NCBI RefSeq assembly: GCF_030272615.1
Contig: NC_081409.1
Location: forward strand, 914,191,840-914,255,839
Direction of reading: 5' to 3'
Source of the DNA: Cryptomeria japonica
Taxonomy: Eukaryota > Streptophyta > Pinopsida > Cupressales > Cupressaceae
Length of the DNA stretch: 64,000 bases
Shown here: in pieces, positions 21,438 to 33,832 of the stretch
How positions within the stretch are numbered: the stretch's first letter is position 1
How the letters are laid out: every line of letters starts with the position of its first letter
The notes under the pieces: generated by a model
What the model was told of the DNA's origin: nothing
The model's database searches: none
The model's input: only the letters and a program-made list of their open reading frames with translations
Program-made: the position numbers and the translations under genes

Positions 21438-23085
21438 AAAGAAGATCAACTAGCACCTACTATTCCACCGGTAGAGCAGGCCCTGGTAGCTAAAATTGAA
21501 GAAAATGATGAATGGATTATAGATTCTGGATGTTCACATCATATGACTGGTGATAAAAGTAAATTCTTATCTTTTCAAGAATACAATGGAGGTCTAGTAA
21601 GGTTTGGGGATGACAAAGCTTGTTTGATCAGAGGAAAAGGCACTATATCTTTTGATGGTAAGCACAATACTGACAACATTTATTATGTTGAAGGTTTGAA
21701 GCATAATCTTTTGAGTGTTGGTCAATTAGTTGAAAAGGGATTTTAGTTACAATTCAAGAATGGTAAATGCAAAATCATGAATAGAACTGGTTTGTAGATT
21801 GCAACCGGTAATCAGACTAGAGGTGATATCCTTCATTTGAATAACAATGAAAAGACATGCTTGATTGCACATATTGATGAAAGTTGGTTATGTCATAAAA
21901 GACTTTGTCATGTGAATTTTGATTGCATTATAAAGATTAGTTCATCTAAGGCAGTAAGGGATTTACCTAAGATTATAAAACCTCATAATCCAGTATGTAA
22001 GGAATGTCAAATGGGAAAGCAAGTTAGAACAACATTTAAGAGTATTTATGAGAAATCCAATAATGTTCTTGATTTAATTCATATTGACTTGTGTGGTCCG
22101 GCAAGAACAAGAAGTCTATAGGGAGATAGATACTTTATGCTACTCATTGATGAATATTCTAGAATGTGTTGGGTTACTTTTCTTAGGGAGAAATAAAAAG
22201 CTTTTGAGAAATTCAAATTATTCAAGACAATGGTAGAGAATGAAACTAGTAAGAAAATCAAATGTTTAAGATTAGATCAAAGAGGTGAATTTACATCTAA
22301 GGAGTTTAATACATTTTGTGAAGTGAATGGAATTAGAAGACAACTATCAACACCCCGGACACCTCAGCAAAATGGAGTTGTGGGAAGGAAGAACAAAACT
22401 ATTATGGATGCAGCTAGAAGCATGATATTAGAAGCAAATCTACCTCATGTGTACTGGAGAGAAGTAGTGAATACAACGGTTTACACTTTTAACAGAGTTC
22501 ACATCAAAGGTGAAACCGGTAAGATACCTTATGAACTATGGTTTGGTAATACTCCTACTCTTAAATACTTCAGAATATTTGGAAGCAAATGCTACATGAG
22601 GAGAGATGAGTATATTGTAAAATTTGATCCTAGAAGTGATGAAGGAATATTTCTTGGTTATTCATCTAAGAGCAAGGCATATAGATGTTTTAATAAAAGA
22701 TTGCAGAAAATCATTGGGAGCGCAAATGTGAAGATAGATGAACACTTTAAAAGAAATTCAAGGTCTATGGTTTTTGAACCGACAGTTGAGATGATCATAA
22801 ATGAACCTATATAGAGTGCACCAGTACAGAACGTGGATCTAGTCACATCGACATCATCAGAGAATTCCACAGTGACTGAAGAACAACAACAAGTGAACAC
22901 ACCTAGGTATGTAAGATTGAATCACTCTAAAAGTCAGATAATTGGGAATAAGTATCAAGGTGTTATGACAAGAGGAAGACTGGAAAATGAAGAGGTATGT
23001 TTAATTTCTCAAATTGAACCAGCATCTATTATAGAGGCATGTGAAGATAAACATTGGATTAAAGCTATGGAAGATGAATTAGAAC
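21438..23085 (+). pseudogene. Copia B protease and integrase
   Basis: One reading frame with several in-frame stops. The protease active site WIIDSGCSHHMTG lies at about 21515-21550 and is intact. VEGLKHNLLSVGQL and the integrase zinc-finger block HKRLCHVNFDC follow (21895-21930). The catalytic core has IHIDLCGP and LRLDQRGEF. At about 22380 the usual GVVERKN is GVVGRKN, so the third catalytic residue is Gly, whereas Copia A keeps Glu. GETGKIPYELWFGNTPTLKY and the capsid-linker region follow. The coding sequence ends at the AGAAC duplication (23081-23085) of gypsy A and resumes at 47967. Confidence 0.92.
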
Positions 23086-23794
23086 TGTAGACGTATAAAA
23101 ATGACCATATTCCTAAATGAATATTTTATGTTCATTTCTCTATTTAATTAAATCTAATTTAATTAAATTACTCGCATTCCTCTATTTAATTAAGTAAATT
23201 ACTCAATTAAATTCACTATACCCATTTAATGAATAAATCATTTTATTCAATTAAAGTCCCCCCTATCCACTTTTAATTAAATTCAAATTTAATTAAATAG
23301 TTATCCTAAAATTTAATAAATCTAATTTATTTAATTTCCCCAAATTACAACTAAATTGAATTAAATTAACTCTATTTCAATTAAATCCTATTATCCCTCC
23401 ATTCACTTGCATTCTCCTACATCTCCCACTTGCATTCTAAAACCTATTCCTAATTTCTTCTAGACCCTTCTAATCACTTCTAAATTAACCTAACCCATCT
23501 TCTAAACTTTGTCACATCCCTAAACAAAGGGAAGTCACTTCTCAAACCCTTAAAGTCTTTGATAACCATTAAAGGCTTCAAGTCTTCAACCACTTAATTT
23601 TTCAAAGTCTCCCAAACCATTAATGGTTAACTCAACCCTCTAGCATGATTAGAGACTTTCTCTAAACTTAACCTTCATCCAACCCAAGGGTCTCTTCAAG
23701 CCTTTAATGCTTTGACCATGATTATCTCTTAATCATTTGCACAAGAGTTTATCCTTGGATTAACTCTTAATCCAATGGGTAATCCTAACTTAAG
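23086..23794 (+). repeat. Gypsy A 5' LTR, truncated
   Basis: Matches the first 710 bases of the 3' LTR (46532-47240) with scattered differences, then stops at ATCCTAACTTAAG where gypsy C begins. The remaining half (about 720 bp, including the TATA box) and the primer site are not found anywhere in the window, so they were deleted. Confidence 0.93.
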
Positions 23795-26700
23795 TGTCAT
23801 GCCCAAAATTTAGGGCAAAAACGGTTTGTTTTTTTTTTTTTTTAAATACTAATTAATTAACAAAGTTCGCTAACCCGAAATGCATTATCATGTTTGCCAT
23901 ATCAATATTCGAGCTAACTCTGATACTAAACTAAGTAACAAAATTAATTAAAATTTATTTGCAGGAAACTAAATGATTAAATTTATTTTCTCATCAAACA
24001 TAGTCAATAGTTTAATTAAAACAAACTCTTTAAAAATAGTAGATGAAGATAAATTTAGTCTCCAATAAGACTATATTGTCTAAAATCCATTTTTAAATCA
24101 ATAATTAAAGTAATCGATTAAAGTGTCATTTAATTTAGATAATTTAATTTACACGGGCAAAATTAATTACGGGTAGCTATTAATCGACTTAGAAAGCTAA
24201 TTAAAAATTATATTTTTTTTCTAACATCCATTCTAACCTCAAAATGAAAGGTGCTTAAATTATTCCCTTTTAAATCCCAACTTAAAAGTAAATACTCTAA
24301 TTAAATTAACTAAGACAAAATTAAGTATCTACCACACTAAATAAATTTTTTAAATATAAGGTTAGGCTTTATTCAATAAATTTTCCCCAACTTCCTATTG
24401 AATATCACATAGGGGTATTTAAATATTTTATTTTATTTCTTTATTACCCTAGCCCTACCCAGGCTAGGGTTTAATATATATTTTTTTTTATTAACACTTG
24501 ATGCAGGGCCGAATCTGGGGGAGATTCGGCGACGCTAAGGCAAAGATATGGGAGGCGGGGGTTTTCTTATCGCAGAGCGGCCATGACCACCCATTGTGCA
24601 ACACACAGTGACCGGCCCCGCCGCCCACTGTGCAGTGCACAGTGCATGGCTCTGCCGTCCACTATGCACTGCACAGTGCGCGGCTCCGCCGGTCACTGTA
24701 TATTGCACAGTGCGCGGCTTGCCCGCCGATCACTGTGCGATGCACAATGCTCAGCCCCTTTCCCCCCTTTTTTTTTGTTTTTTTTATTTAATATTTTTTT
24801 TTTTGTTTTATTTTATTTATATATATATATATTCCAATATATTTTACATGCAAATTTTTTTTAAACAAAAAACAAAGGTAATTCATTATGTTAAATAAAT
24901 AAATAAATATATATATATACTTAGACTCACATCTTCATTTGTCTTGCAGGTAATTTTTATGATATATTTTATATATAAGTATATATAAATATATACATGA
25001 AATCTACATGTATATAATTATATATATTTATAAATAATTTATATTATTATTTCATTTCTTAAAATACCCCGAAATCATGGAAGATTCTGATTTTTCAATC
25101 GTAGGAAAGGAAGTATAGTAATAAATCTATTTAATGTAAGGATATTTTTCCAGAACTATATTGTACTTTATTCCTTTTTTTCTTTTACAGAAAATAGAAT
25201 TATAAAATTATTTTTAAATCTACGATATGCATGCAAATCTAGTTAATGCCTTTCCTATTTATTTTTATTTTAAATGCCTAAAAATGGAATAAATTTCTTG
25301 CTAAACTATTTATCATAACACATTGGATATACTTTTTTTTTTTTGAACTTAAGAAATACTAATTTAGGAATACATTATTCTTTTCTGCAATAAATACATT
25401 TATTGATTCTACAATTATTACAACAACTAAATAAACACTTTTTTTTAATTTAAAAGCTAACAGCAAATACAACTCATATTTTTCTGCAACTAAAATAAAG
25501 ACAAATTCACAGATAAAAAGGAAAACACAGAATTAAATAAAACTGATTTTCATATTTCAATGACTATTGCATGCAATTCAGAAGTAATTCTTTTCAAATA
25601 GAAAATAGGAATATACCCAGCTTTTTACAATATTAAAGATATTCTACAAGTTTACAAGATGTTTCTTTATATAAATACAATAACTAATCTCATGTCTATA
25701 TTTCGAATTTACAAATTAGCCTCTCATTCCAACGAATGAGGGTATATTTCTTAAAAAAAAAACACTAATAAACACAACTGAAATTAAATCTCTGCAACAA
25801 TAATCTCCTGCAACTTCCCACTTGACCTATTCTTTTCTCCCAACAATCCTGCATAATAAATCGCAAGTATGACCATGGAGTGCTCACCTCCCAGCCTAGG
25901 CTAACTGGTAGCCACCCCCAAGCTCGGAGAACCAAGCCCTGGATGGGTAACAAACAAGCAAACACATAGAAGACAAAAAACACACAGATTTCAAACACAC
26001 TCCCAACTTGGCTACACTGCACCATAGTTTGGTGATGACCTTTTCAAGGGTGGTAGTGGACCAATACCCTGAGGAGAAATGCAAGTATGGAAAACATGTA
26101 GCCACCTCATGGCACAACAAATACATCAAGAATTTCAACCCCTTATTCCTTATGCCCCCCAAGGCATTCTAGCCTTATATCCCTCCTTATGACCCCCATT
26201 GCACAAATAGGCCATGCAGCAAGGGTCACACAAAAATCCCTTGTGATCGCTATCAAAACAAGAGTCTCTCACTCGAGGGTTGTCACTGCTACCACCCACA
26301 AGATCCTCCTCTCTCCCAAGAGTAAGAGGTCTTGAAAAAAACTCCCAAAAAACACATACAAACATAATGCAAAGTTCCAAATTCTCAAAAAAAATAGAAC
26401 ATACAAGAAAATAGATTTCATACACCAACATACCATCAAAACACATACAAAAAGAAGTCATTTAATGAAGCATGTAACCAACCTTAATCTGCCCAAAGGT
26501 AGGATAGTATTTAAGGAAGAGCTGCCCAATTCCACGGATCTTCTTCTTCTACCCTTAGCCAAATTTTACTATTCAAATCTATTCTATTCTTTTCCAAAAT
26601 TCTCTTGTCTCCAAAAATAGAGAGTGGGTGATTACCCTCAAATTTTCAAATTCTTGCTTAAGAAGCACAATCTCTCAGTTCTCACAAGTTTCTAAAAACT

Positions 26701-27769
26701 AAAGAGGAAGGTAAGACAAAATGGGAAAGAGAACTCTCATTTGAATAGGAAAGTTTACAATTAGGTTCAAACTTCTAATTTCAATTTTCGCACAACTCAG
26801 AAAAGCTAAATTTTAGAATGTCAAAAAGGTCACTTAGGAGTAGAAACTTGCCTAAAATTACCCCTAACCCTTAGGTATACCTTATGGGCTTTAGGAAACC
26901 CTATTAAACTACCCCTAGGTGTTCATTTAACCCATTTTAAACCCCTCTGAAGTTTATTTTCGGGTCAAACATATGTTGACCTCTCCAAAGATTCTTTTCC
27001 CAAGGTATTTATGACATCACGTTACATTAATAGAAAAAGCTATAGTTGAACACTTTCCCACTAAGAAACAAAAATAAAACATTTAAACTTAAATCCACAC
27101 ATGTGTCAAGTGACACAAATAAAACACTTTTAAAATTTAAAACATGAAATCGTCTCTTGTGGATTTTACACAATAAATTTAGATAACACTTAACACACAT
27201 GCAGCATATATTGTTACGAATAAAATACAACACAAACGGGGTGTTGTCTCTCCAAATAGACAACCCCTGGCTTACGAACATACATAAGTCTAGGTTTGGT
27301 TCTCCGTAAATTTTCCATGGTCACATGGTTAACTTCTTGCGCATCTAAATTTACACATTAGTACTTTCAATATTCACATATAATATAATTCCAAGGAATA
27401 AAAATATACATCATCACTTGCATACAATTTACAATTGAACAAGTTAAATACATCTTTTATCCAAGCAATTTCACATAAGCAATTCATCCTAAATCTCATA
27501 AATTTAAACATACATCATAATTCTATTATCATATTAAAGTCTTGCAAATTCAATAACGACATCTATCATCGCAATATCATCTTATCTAACGATCATGTAG
27601 TGTTCTATCTCACAAAGCATATAAGTAAATCATCAAAATATAGCAATTTTATCCAAATCCTGAAACCATATCAATACTAAGTTTCAATATGCATCAAAAT
27701 AAAGTATCCATAATAGTCAATATATAAAAATCATTGAAATGTCAGACTGAGTCGAGGTGAGGCCTCACA
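23795..27769 (-). repeat. Gypsy C 3' LTR (about 4 kb)
   Basis: On the minus strand it begins TGTGAGGCCTCACC and ends ATGACA. Its partner is lost, so internal insertions cannot be excluded. It is very AT-rich apart from a GC-rich palindromic repeat block at 24591-24761. ORFs in 24583-24898 and 25765-26461 have no recognisable domain and are probably chance. Confidence 0.8.
24591..24761. repeat. Five-copy 34-bp tandem repeat with palindromic core in the gypsy C LTR
   Basis: Units start at 24591, 24625, 24659, 24693 and 24730 (34, 34, 34, 37 and about 32 bp). Each carries a near-palindrome of the form CACTGTGCAGTGCACAGTG followed by a GC-rich spacer CGGCTCCGCCG. The block is GC-rich in AT-rich surroundings. 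It lies in the last quarter of the LTR in element sense. Confidence 0.9.
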
Positions 27770-27783
27770 CCCTCCCCCTCTAG
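27770..27783 (-). other. Polypurine tract of gypsy C
   Basis: On the minus strand, CTAGAGGGGGAGGG immediately before the LTR start TGTGAGG. Confidence 0.85.
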
Positions 27784-29366
27784 GCATGAACTTCCTCTTG
27801 GAGTTCATCAAAGAGGTGGGGGTACTCTGATCTCATACGTGTTGTGTCCTCCCATGAAGCCGTAACCTCATCATAGCAATCCCACTAGACCCTAACCTGG
27901 TCCAGCTCTCGACCTCGAAGGGATAACGTCCGGCATGCCAAAATGCGAATGGACTCCAAAGCTAGCTACCCGTCCGACTCCACCTGCAAGGCATCCCAAT
28001 CTAAAATATGAGACTCATCATAGATATATTTTCTCAAAACTGATACATGAAACACATCGTGGATGCGTGACAGGATAGGTGGCAATGCTAAATGGTAGGC
28101 AACTGGGCCTATCCTCTCAAGAATCTCAAAAGGTCCTACAAAGCGAGGTGCGAGCTTAGATCCTTTTCCGTAATGGATCGGACTCTTATGCGGTCGCACT
28201 CTCAAGAAAACTCTGTCTCCAACCAAGTAGCTACGATCTATCCTCTTTGCATCAACATATTTCTTCTGTCTATCCTGAGCCTCTCTGAGACACTGCCTAA
28301 TCAAATCCACCTGTTGTTCCATATCCCGAACTATCTCAGGACCAATAGCAACTCTGTCCTCTATGCGATCCCAACTCAAGGGCATCCTGCAAGGCCTGCC
28401 GTATAATGCCTGATAGGGTGGCATCCCCAAAGAAGTGTGATGCCCATTGTTATAGGCAAACTCCACTAAGGGAAGGTACTCCTCCCACTGGGTATGATGA
28501 TCCATGACGTACATGCGAAGCATATCCTCTCACACCTGATTGACCCTCTCTATCTGACCATCTGTTTCCGGGTGATAGGCTGTACTGAAATTGAGCTTAG
28601 TGCCCATAGCTACCTGTAATGACTTCCAAAAGGAAGAAGTGAAAAGAGAATCCCTGTCATAAATAATCTTGCGAGGCATGCCATGAAGTCTAACAATGTC
28701 TCGTAGGAACACCTGTGCTACTGCTGGAGCTCTGAATGTAGTACGGACTGGTGAAAAGTGAGCTACTTTGGTCAACTTGTCAACTATCACCAAGATAGCA
28801 TCATGTTGACGAGAAGACATAGGAAGACCAATGATGAAATCCATGGATATAGTATCCCACTTCCACTCTGGTATAGCATGAGACTGGAGCAACCCACCTG
28901 GATGACGGTGCTCCGCCTTTACTCTCTGACACTCAAGGCATCGAGCTACTATCTCAGCAATGAGCTGCCACATTCCTGGCCAATGATATAACTGCCTCAA
29001 GTCAGCATGCAACTTTTTAACCCCGGGATGCACTGCATAAGGAGCTCTATGAGCCTTCGTGACAATGAACTCTTGCAACCCTCCATAGAAAGGTACATAA
29101 ATGCGCCCTCTATGGCATAATAGTCCATCGGACTCCAAAGAATAATCCACATATTTCCCCTCTAGAGTAACTTGAGATCGTATTACCTGACCAACCTCTG
29201 CATACCATCCATCCTCTGGCAAGTGCTGTAGTATATGGTCTCTCAAATCTGTGCCCATAGATATGGTGTAAACCTCGTGATGTCTCCTACGCAAAGCATC
29301 TGCAACTACATTTTCCTTTCCTTTGATATAGTGAATGTCAAAATCATATTCGCACAAGAAATCCAT
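27784..29366 (-). pseudogene. Gypsy C integrase with C-terminal chromodomain-like tail
   Basis: The frame runs from 29366 down with one stop at 28527-28529 and others after 27966. The zinc-binding part has CLECQRVKAEH near 28920. The core shows Asp in SMDFIIGLP, Asp in IYDRDSLF and Glu in GQIERVNQ, the three catalytic positions. EFAYNNGHHTSLGMPPYQAL and the GPFEILERIGPVAYHLALP block follow. The distal tail (about 27960-27790) reads WDCYDEVTASWEDTTRMRS and YPHLFDEL, typical of chromovirus C-termini that bind histone marks. It inserts element DNA into chromatin. Confidence 0.9.
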
Positions 29367-30686
29367 CCATCTCCTCTAACGTGCATTAAGGTTCGACTGA
29401 GTGAAGATGTACTGAAGACTCCGATGATCTGAATGCAACTCGAAGTGATGACCTAAAAGGAAGTGTCTCCACCTCCCAAGTGCATGCACTACTGCTGCGA
29501 CCTCAAGGTCGTGAGTGGGATAATTAAGTTCATGATTCTTAAGTTTCCTAGACTCGAAAGCTATGGCCCTACCATCCTGCATAAGAACTGCTCCTAAACC
29601 CTCTAGTGAAGCATCTGTACAAACCATGAAGTCAGCTGTGGGATTTGGTACAACAAGGATAGGAGCGCTAGTAAGTGCCTTCTTGAGTTCCTGAAAGGCC
29701 TTCTCGCACTTCGTTGTCCACTCAAATTTCTTCCCTTTACGCTGAAGAGAAGTAATAGGGTGTGCGACTCTGGAGAATCCCTCGACAAAACGTCGGTAAT
29801 ACCCTACTAAGCCCATGAAACTCCTGACCTCTGTCACACTGGTTGGCACTGGCCAATCCATAATGGCCCTAATCTTTGATGGGTCAACTAAGATCCCATC
29901 ACCAGAAATAACGTGCCCTAGGTACTTGACCTCTGATCAAAAGAAAGCACACTTCGACAAACTACCAAACAACTTGTTATCCCACAAACACTGCAATACC
30001 TATTTTAGGTGCTCCTCATGCTCCTTCTCATTCCGAGAATATATCAGTATATCATCGAGAAACACAATAAAAAAATGGTCTAGAAATGTACGGAACACCC
30101 CATTCATGAGGCTCATAAAAACTGTTGGGGCATTCGTAAGTCTGAATGGGACTACGGTGAACTCATAGTGACCATATCTAGTGCGAAATGTGGTCTTGTG
30201 GATATCACTCTCCACTATTCTCAATTGATGGTATCCTGATTTCATATCTATTTTGGAAAAGACTTTGGCACCCTGAAGCTGGTCGAATAAACCATCAATT
30301 CTGGGCAAAGGATATCGGTTCTTGATGGTTACTTTATTTAGCTGTTGATAATCCATACATAATCGGAGAGATCTGTCCTTCTTCTTAACAAAGATGACTG
30401 GTGCACCCCAAGGGGATACGCTAGGACGAATATGACCCTTCTCAAGGAGTTCCTCAAGCTATATTTTGAGTTCATTTAGCTCATTTGTGGTCATCCTATA
30501 AGGTGCTCTAGAAACTGGCTCGACTCTTGGTACTAGGTCTATATGAAAATCAATCTCTCTACGGGGCGACATTCCCGGTAACTCTGAAGGAAATACATCT
30601 AAATATCCCTTAAGGATAGGATGGTCGTCAAGCAATGTTTCTTTTTCTTCCTCTTCTCCTCTATCACTGATAGTGATAGCAAAAAG
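29367..30686 (-). pseudogene. Gypsy C reverse transcriptase and RNase H
   Basis: RT occupies about 30600-29940: [35 protein letters not shown] and the catalytic [10 protein letters not shown]. The connection domain [20 protein letters not shown] follows at 29860. RNase H has [18 protein letters not shown] (about 29640) and [12 protein letters not shown] (29430). All segments share one frame. Breaks are in-frame stops, for example at NLNAR-stop-RRWMDF (29367-29375), rather than shifts. Confidence 0.92.
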
Positions 30687-31465
30687 CTAACATCCCTTTT
30701 GCATGCTCCGCTTAAGCTGCATTGCAGAGATCATACGAAGAGATAGGGGCCTCTGGATCTCGGAAGTAACTATGGGCGAACCATGATCATCCTCACACTC
30801 GATCTTTTTCAGGTGACAATCCATCTTGGCTCTATGGGCATAAAGCCAATCCATGCCAAGTACAATTCCGTAAGATCCAAGTGGAGTCACTCTAAGGTTT
30901 ACTAAAGTGGTGGTCTTGCCAATCTGTAGCTGACATGCCCTAACCTCTTATTCCACTGACACTCTAGCCCCTGAAGCTAATTCCACTTCCCAACTGACAC
31001 CTTGTCTAGTTGCCACTAGCCCGCAATGCTCCACAACCAATGGAGATATAAAGGAGTCAGTAGCTCCTAAATCAAATAAAATAAATACATTGTTACCTTT
31101 GATCATACCTGTAGATTTGATAACCGTGGCCTGATGTTCAGCCTGGCGGTTGTCAACCGCTGCGAATACTCTATGGGACCTGCCCATATCACCAACTGTC
31201 GGCTCTGAAGCGGCCATCCACTGATTCCTTGCCACCTGACCTTGAGGGCAATCCCTCGCCATATGCCCCATGGCTCCACACGTAAAGCAAGCACCCCATG
31301 CCTAGAACTGGGCGCCCTGAGGCCTAGAGAAAGCTTGACCTCCTGTCCTACTGGATCCACTGTACCCACCCCTAGAGTACTTTTGAGTCCTCGCCGGCTA
31401 TGTGTACTACCCCTGTGCTCTCTGATTACATCTCGCATATAGTTTGTTCTGTAGCACATCACAGA
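30687..31465 (-). pseudogene. Gypsy C protease and C-terminal gag
   Basis: Gag ends with a Gly/Arg/Ser-rich stretch and the knuckle CFTCGAMGHMARDC at about 31290-31250. The protease at about 31100-31060 reads VFILFDLGATDSFISP, with Asp-Leu-Gly where Asp-Ser-Gly is usual. GIVLGMDWLYAHRAKMDC, the C-terminal protease block, lies at 30865-30815. Upstream, reading LQNKLYARCNQRAQ, the gag sequence fades out near 31465, the deletion junction. Confidence 0.88.
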
Positions 31466-32990
31466 CAGAAAAGAAAAAAACTAATTTATAACAGAAACTA
31501 AAATTTAGACTTGTGGAAGTCCACGGAATTTGCCTTTTTGCTAACAAATTGTCTGGTTTTTTGCAGGTTACTGACAATTGACTGCAGGTTTTGAATCCAT
31601 TCTATTTAGGCTAGAATTAAAGTAGTTTAAATTTTTACTAACTTTTCTAAGTTAGCCAAAATTCAAATTTCTTTCTTTTCTTGTTTAAATAAAATTGAAC
31701 CCACTTTTATTTTGGGCAAATAAAATGAACAACAAATCAAAATCTTTTCTTGCTTTTCTAGGAGAAAATTTCTCACTTTGGGTCTAAAAAGAACAACACA
31801 AAATTTCATTTTTACGGGCTTAAAAAGAACCTCACCATCGTTTGGTGCATAAAAGGATTCACTTTTGAAGTTTTGCAAAGAAAAGAACCTCACCTCAAAA
31901 AGCTTTGTTTGCAATTAAAGAGGGAAGTTATTCCCCTTTTGTTTACCAAGTTTTATTTGTTGACCAAATCGAACCTTTTGCTTTGTTGACGTGGTTATTT
32001 CCTTAGATTAAATAATCATTGCTTTGAGGATGTAAAATTAACACCATGCATTTCTTGGAGCAACATCTCCTAGTAGAGATTAGAAAATCACTGAATTGAA
32101 GGTTTAAAAAGAATTTATGATTGCCTTGAATCGAAAGAGGAAGGTATATGCTCTCCCCTTAACTAGGTGATCCAAAAAACCAGACCTCTCTTACAAAGCT
32201 TTCTTTCCTTCAAAAGCATTTTACATCCTTTAGCAGGTCTGCCTTCCCAAGGAGTTGAAATCAACTCTTAAGGCTGTTTATGGCTGGTGTGAAGGGAACG
32301 ACCTAAGTGGGGAACGACTTTGATGCCAAGTGTTCCAACCTACTATAATCAAAAGTGGAAAGTGACGAAAGTCCTTTTCAATGGTTGCGCGCAGCGATTA
32401 GCCTTCCCCCAGTATCCTTGTAATACGTAAAGCCTTTGTTCTAAAGGTTGGGAAGCCTCCTGAGGGAGTTTATCACTGACGGCCGACCAGGAAGCCTGAT
32501 TACGAACCATAGAAATAGAAGCTTTGAACTGAGTCAGTAACCAGACATTTATAACATCATAGTGCAAGGGTTGGGAAGAATCCGCCCCCAAAATTACTCA
32601 CCATATATCTCCCAAGATAACTACTTAATTGTGAAGCGATTCACTTTGAGTTAATTTCTGGCAAAAGGCAAAAAAATGGGCGCCCTCTAGGGGGTGACAC
32701 GACTATTTGAGCTGACGGAGTATCAAGACTAGTGGGCTATGATGTTATTTATGACCTTTGAATAAAGAGTCTTTCTGAAGTGTATTATTCGTATCCAAAC
32801 CTATTAAAACATTGGGGATTTGAACACATCCTCGCAGAACATACACTTTTTGTTAGATTAGGCAAAATAGTTGTACTTTTTGTGTCGTGCTTGTATTTAC
32901 TACTTCAGAAAATCATCCATCAAACTTGAAAAATTCACAACAAAAATCCAAAATTTACAAAAAACCAACCAAAGGAAAAATCAGGGTAGT

Positions 32991-33366
32991 TTAGCGCGTA
33001 AGAGCAACCTCTTAGCGTGTGAGGTACTTTTGTTAGTGCATCCAACCATCAAGTTAGCATGTCTGTTCCAAATAGTAGCATTTTATCCCAAAATCAAACC
33101 AGTGTTAAAACATTTAGCACATCAGAGAAACAGTCTAGCGCGTGGAAGCATCAACTTAGCGCGTAGCAGCAAAATATTAGCACATCAAGTTCAAAAGTTA
33201 GCACGTCACAGGTCCAGGCTAGCGCATGACTTTTTAAACAGGTAGAAAATAATTTTTTGAACAGTCAAAATTTTAGCACGTGTCTGGAGGCAGCCTAGCG
33301 CATGTGGTCATTATTTTAGCGCATGGAGTAATTTTGGTAGCGCATTTCGTCCCTGTTTTAGCGCAT
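32991..33366 (+). repeat. Leader array of TTAGCGCAT motifs, 21-bp beat (gypsy A)
   Basis: About 16 copies of the core TAGC(G/A)C(A/G)T. Core starts: 32992, 33013, 33034, 33055, 33076, 33115, 33136, 33157, 33178, 33199, 33220, 33274, 33296, 33317, 33338 and 33359. Intervals are 21 bp except 39, 54 and one 22. The bases between cores vary freely. The frame that reads the core as Leu-Ala-Arg/His is open from 32871 to 33243 but has no ATG. It lies roughly 0.9-1.3 kb before the gag start. Confidence 0.9.
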
Positions 33367-33832
33367 GATCAAAAACATATAGACAGAGGGCAAAACAGTG
33401 AGGAATTTTAAAAATTTTGAAAACATTTTCAAACGCCTCTCATTATCAGCAACATTTTTCATCAAAGCGGAGTAGCGAAAACAAACCATTAAAACTATTT
33501 CTTGAGCTAAATTTGTGTCAAAACAAACGTTGTAAAAATCCTAAACTGATCGCACGATAAAACATATCTATCTTATCATAATCTGGAAACCTCATCATCA
33601 ATATCAACAAAATCCTTTACCATCTTACGGATTTCATCTCAAAAACACTTGTTTAAAAATTTCAAGTTGTCAAATCAAGTCTCCATATCGGGAGGTTTTT
33701 ATCCATATCATTTGACACGCTTTGTCATGAAGGGGCATCTAAACCTTCACTTTGATAGAGTAAGATTTGAAATTTTCCAAACAAGATCAACTGAATCCAA
33801 ACAAATCAAAGGAAACCATTGATCACTCATGC

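Larger units (their letters stand above)
23795..31465 (-). mobile_element. Gypsy C, long-LTR Ty3/gypsy element, 5' truncated
   Basis: A minus-strand element with a 3975-bp 3' LTR on the left, then polypurine tract, integrase, RT/RNase H, protease and the last part of gag on the right. Long LTRs and the WED-x-x-x-MR-x-x-YPxLF tail suggest a chromovirus such as Tekay/Del; this is inferred. It was inserted in the 5' LTR of gypsy A after TTAAG. The right end (rest of gag, primer site, 5' LTR) is missing and joins directly to the leader of gypsy A at about 31465. Confidence 0.88.

Noticed and set aside
24583-24898. Two overlapping ORFs rich in Ala, Cys and His, ending in Phe
   Set aside because: They are produced by the 34-bp tandem repeat followed by T-rich DNA inside the LTR of gypsy C.
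25765-26461. Minus-strand ORFs of 86-103 codons in the gypsy C LTR
   Set aside because: Overlapping frames, no domain, located inside an LTR; treated as chance.
32871-33245. 124-codon ORF with Leu-Ala-Arg/His heptads
   Set aside because: Not called as a gene because it lacks an ATG and follows from the 21-bp array; kept as an open question in the findings.
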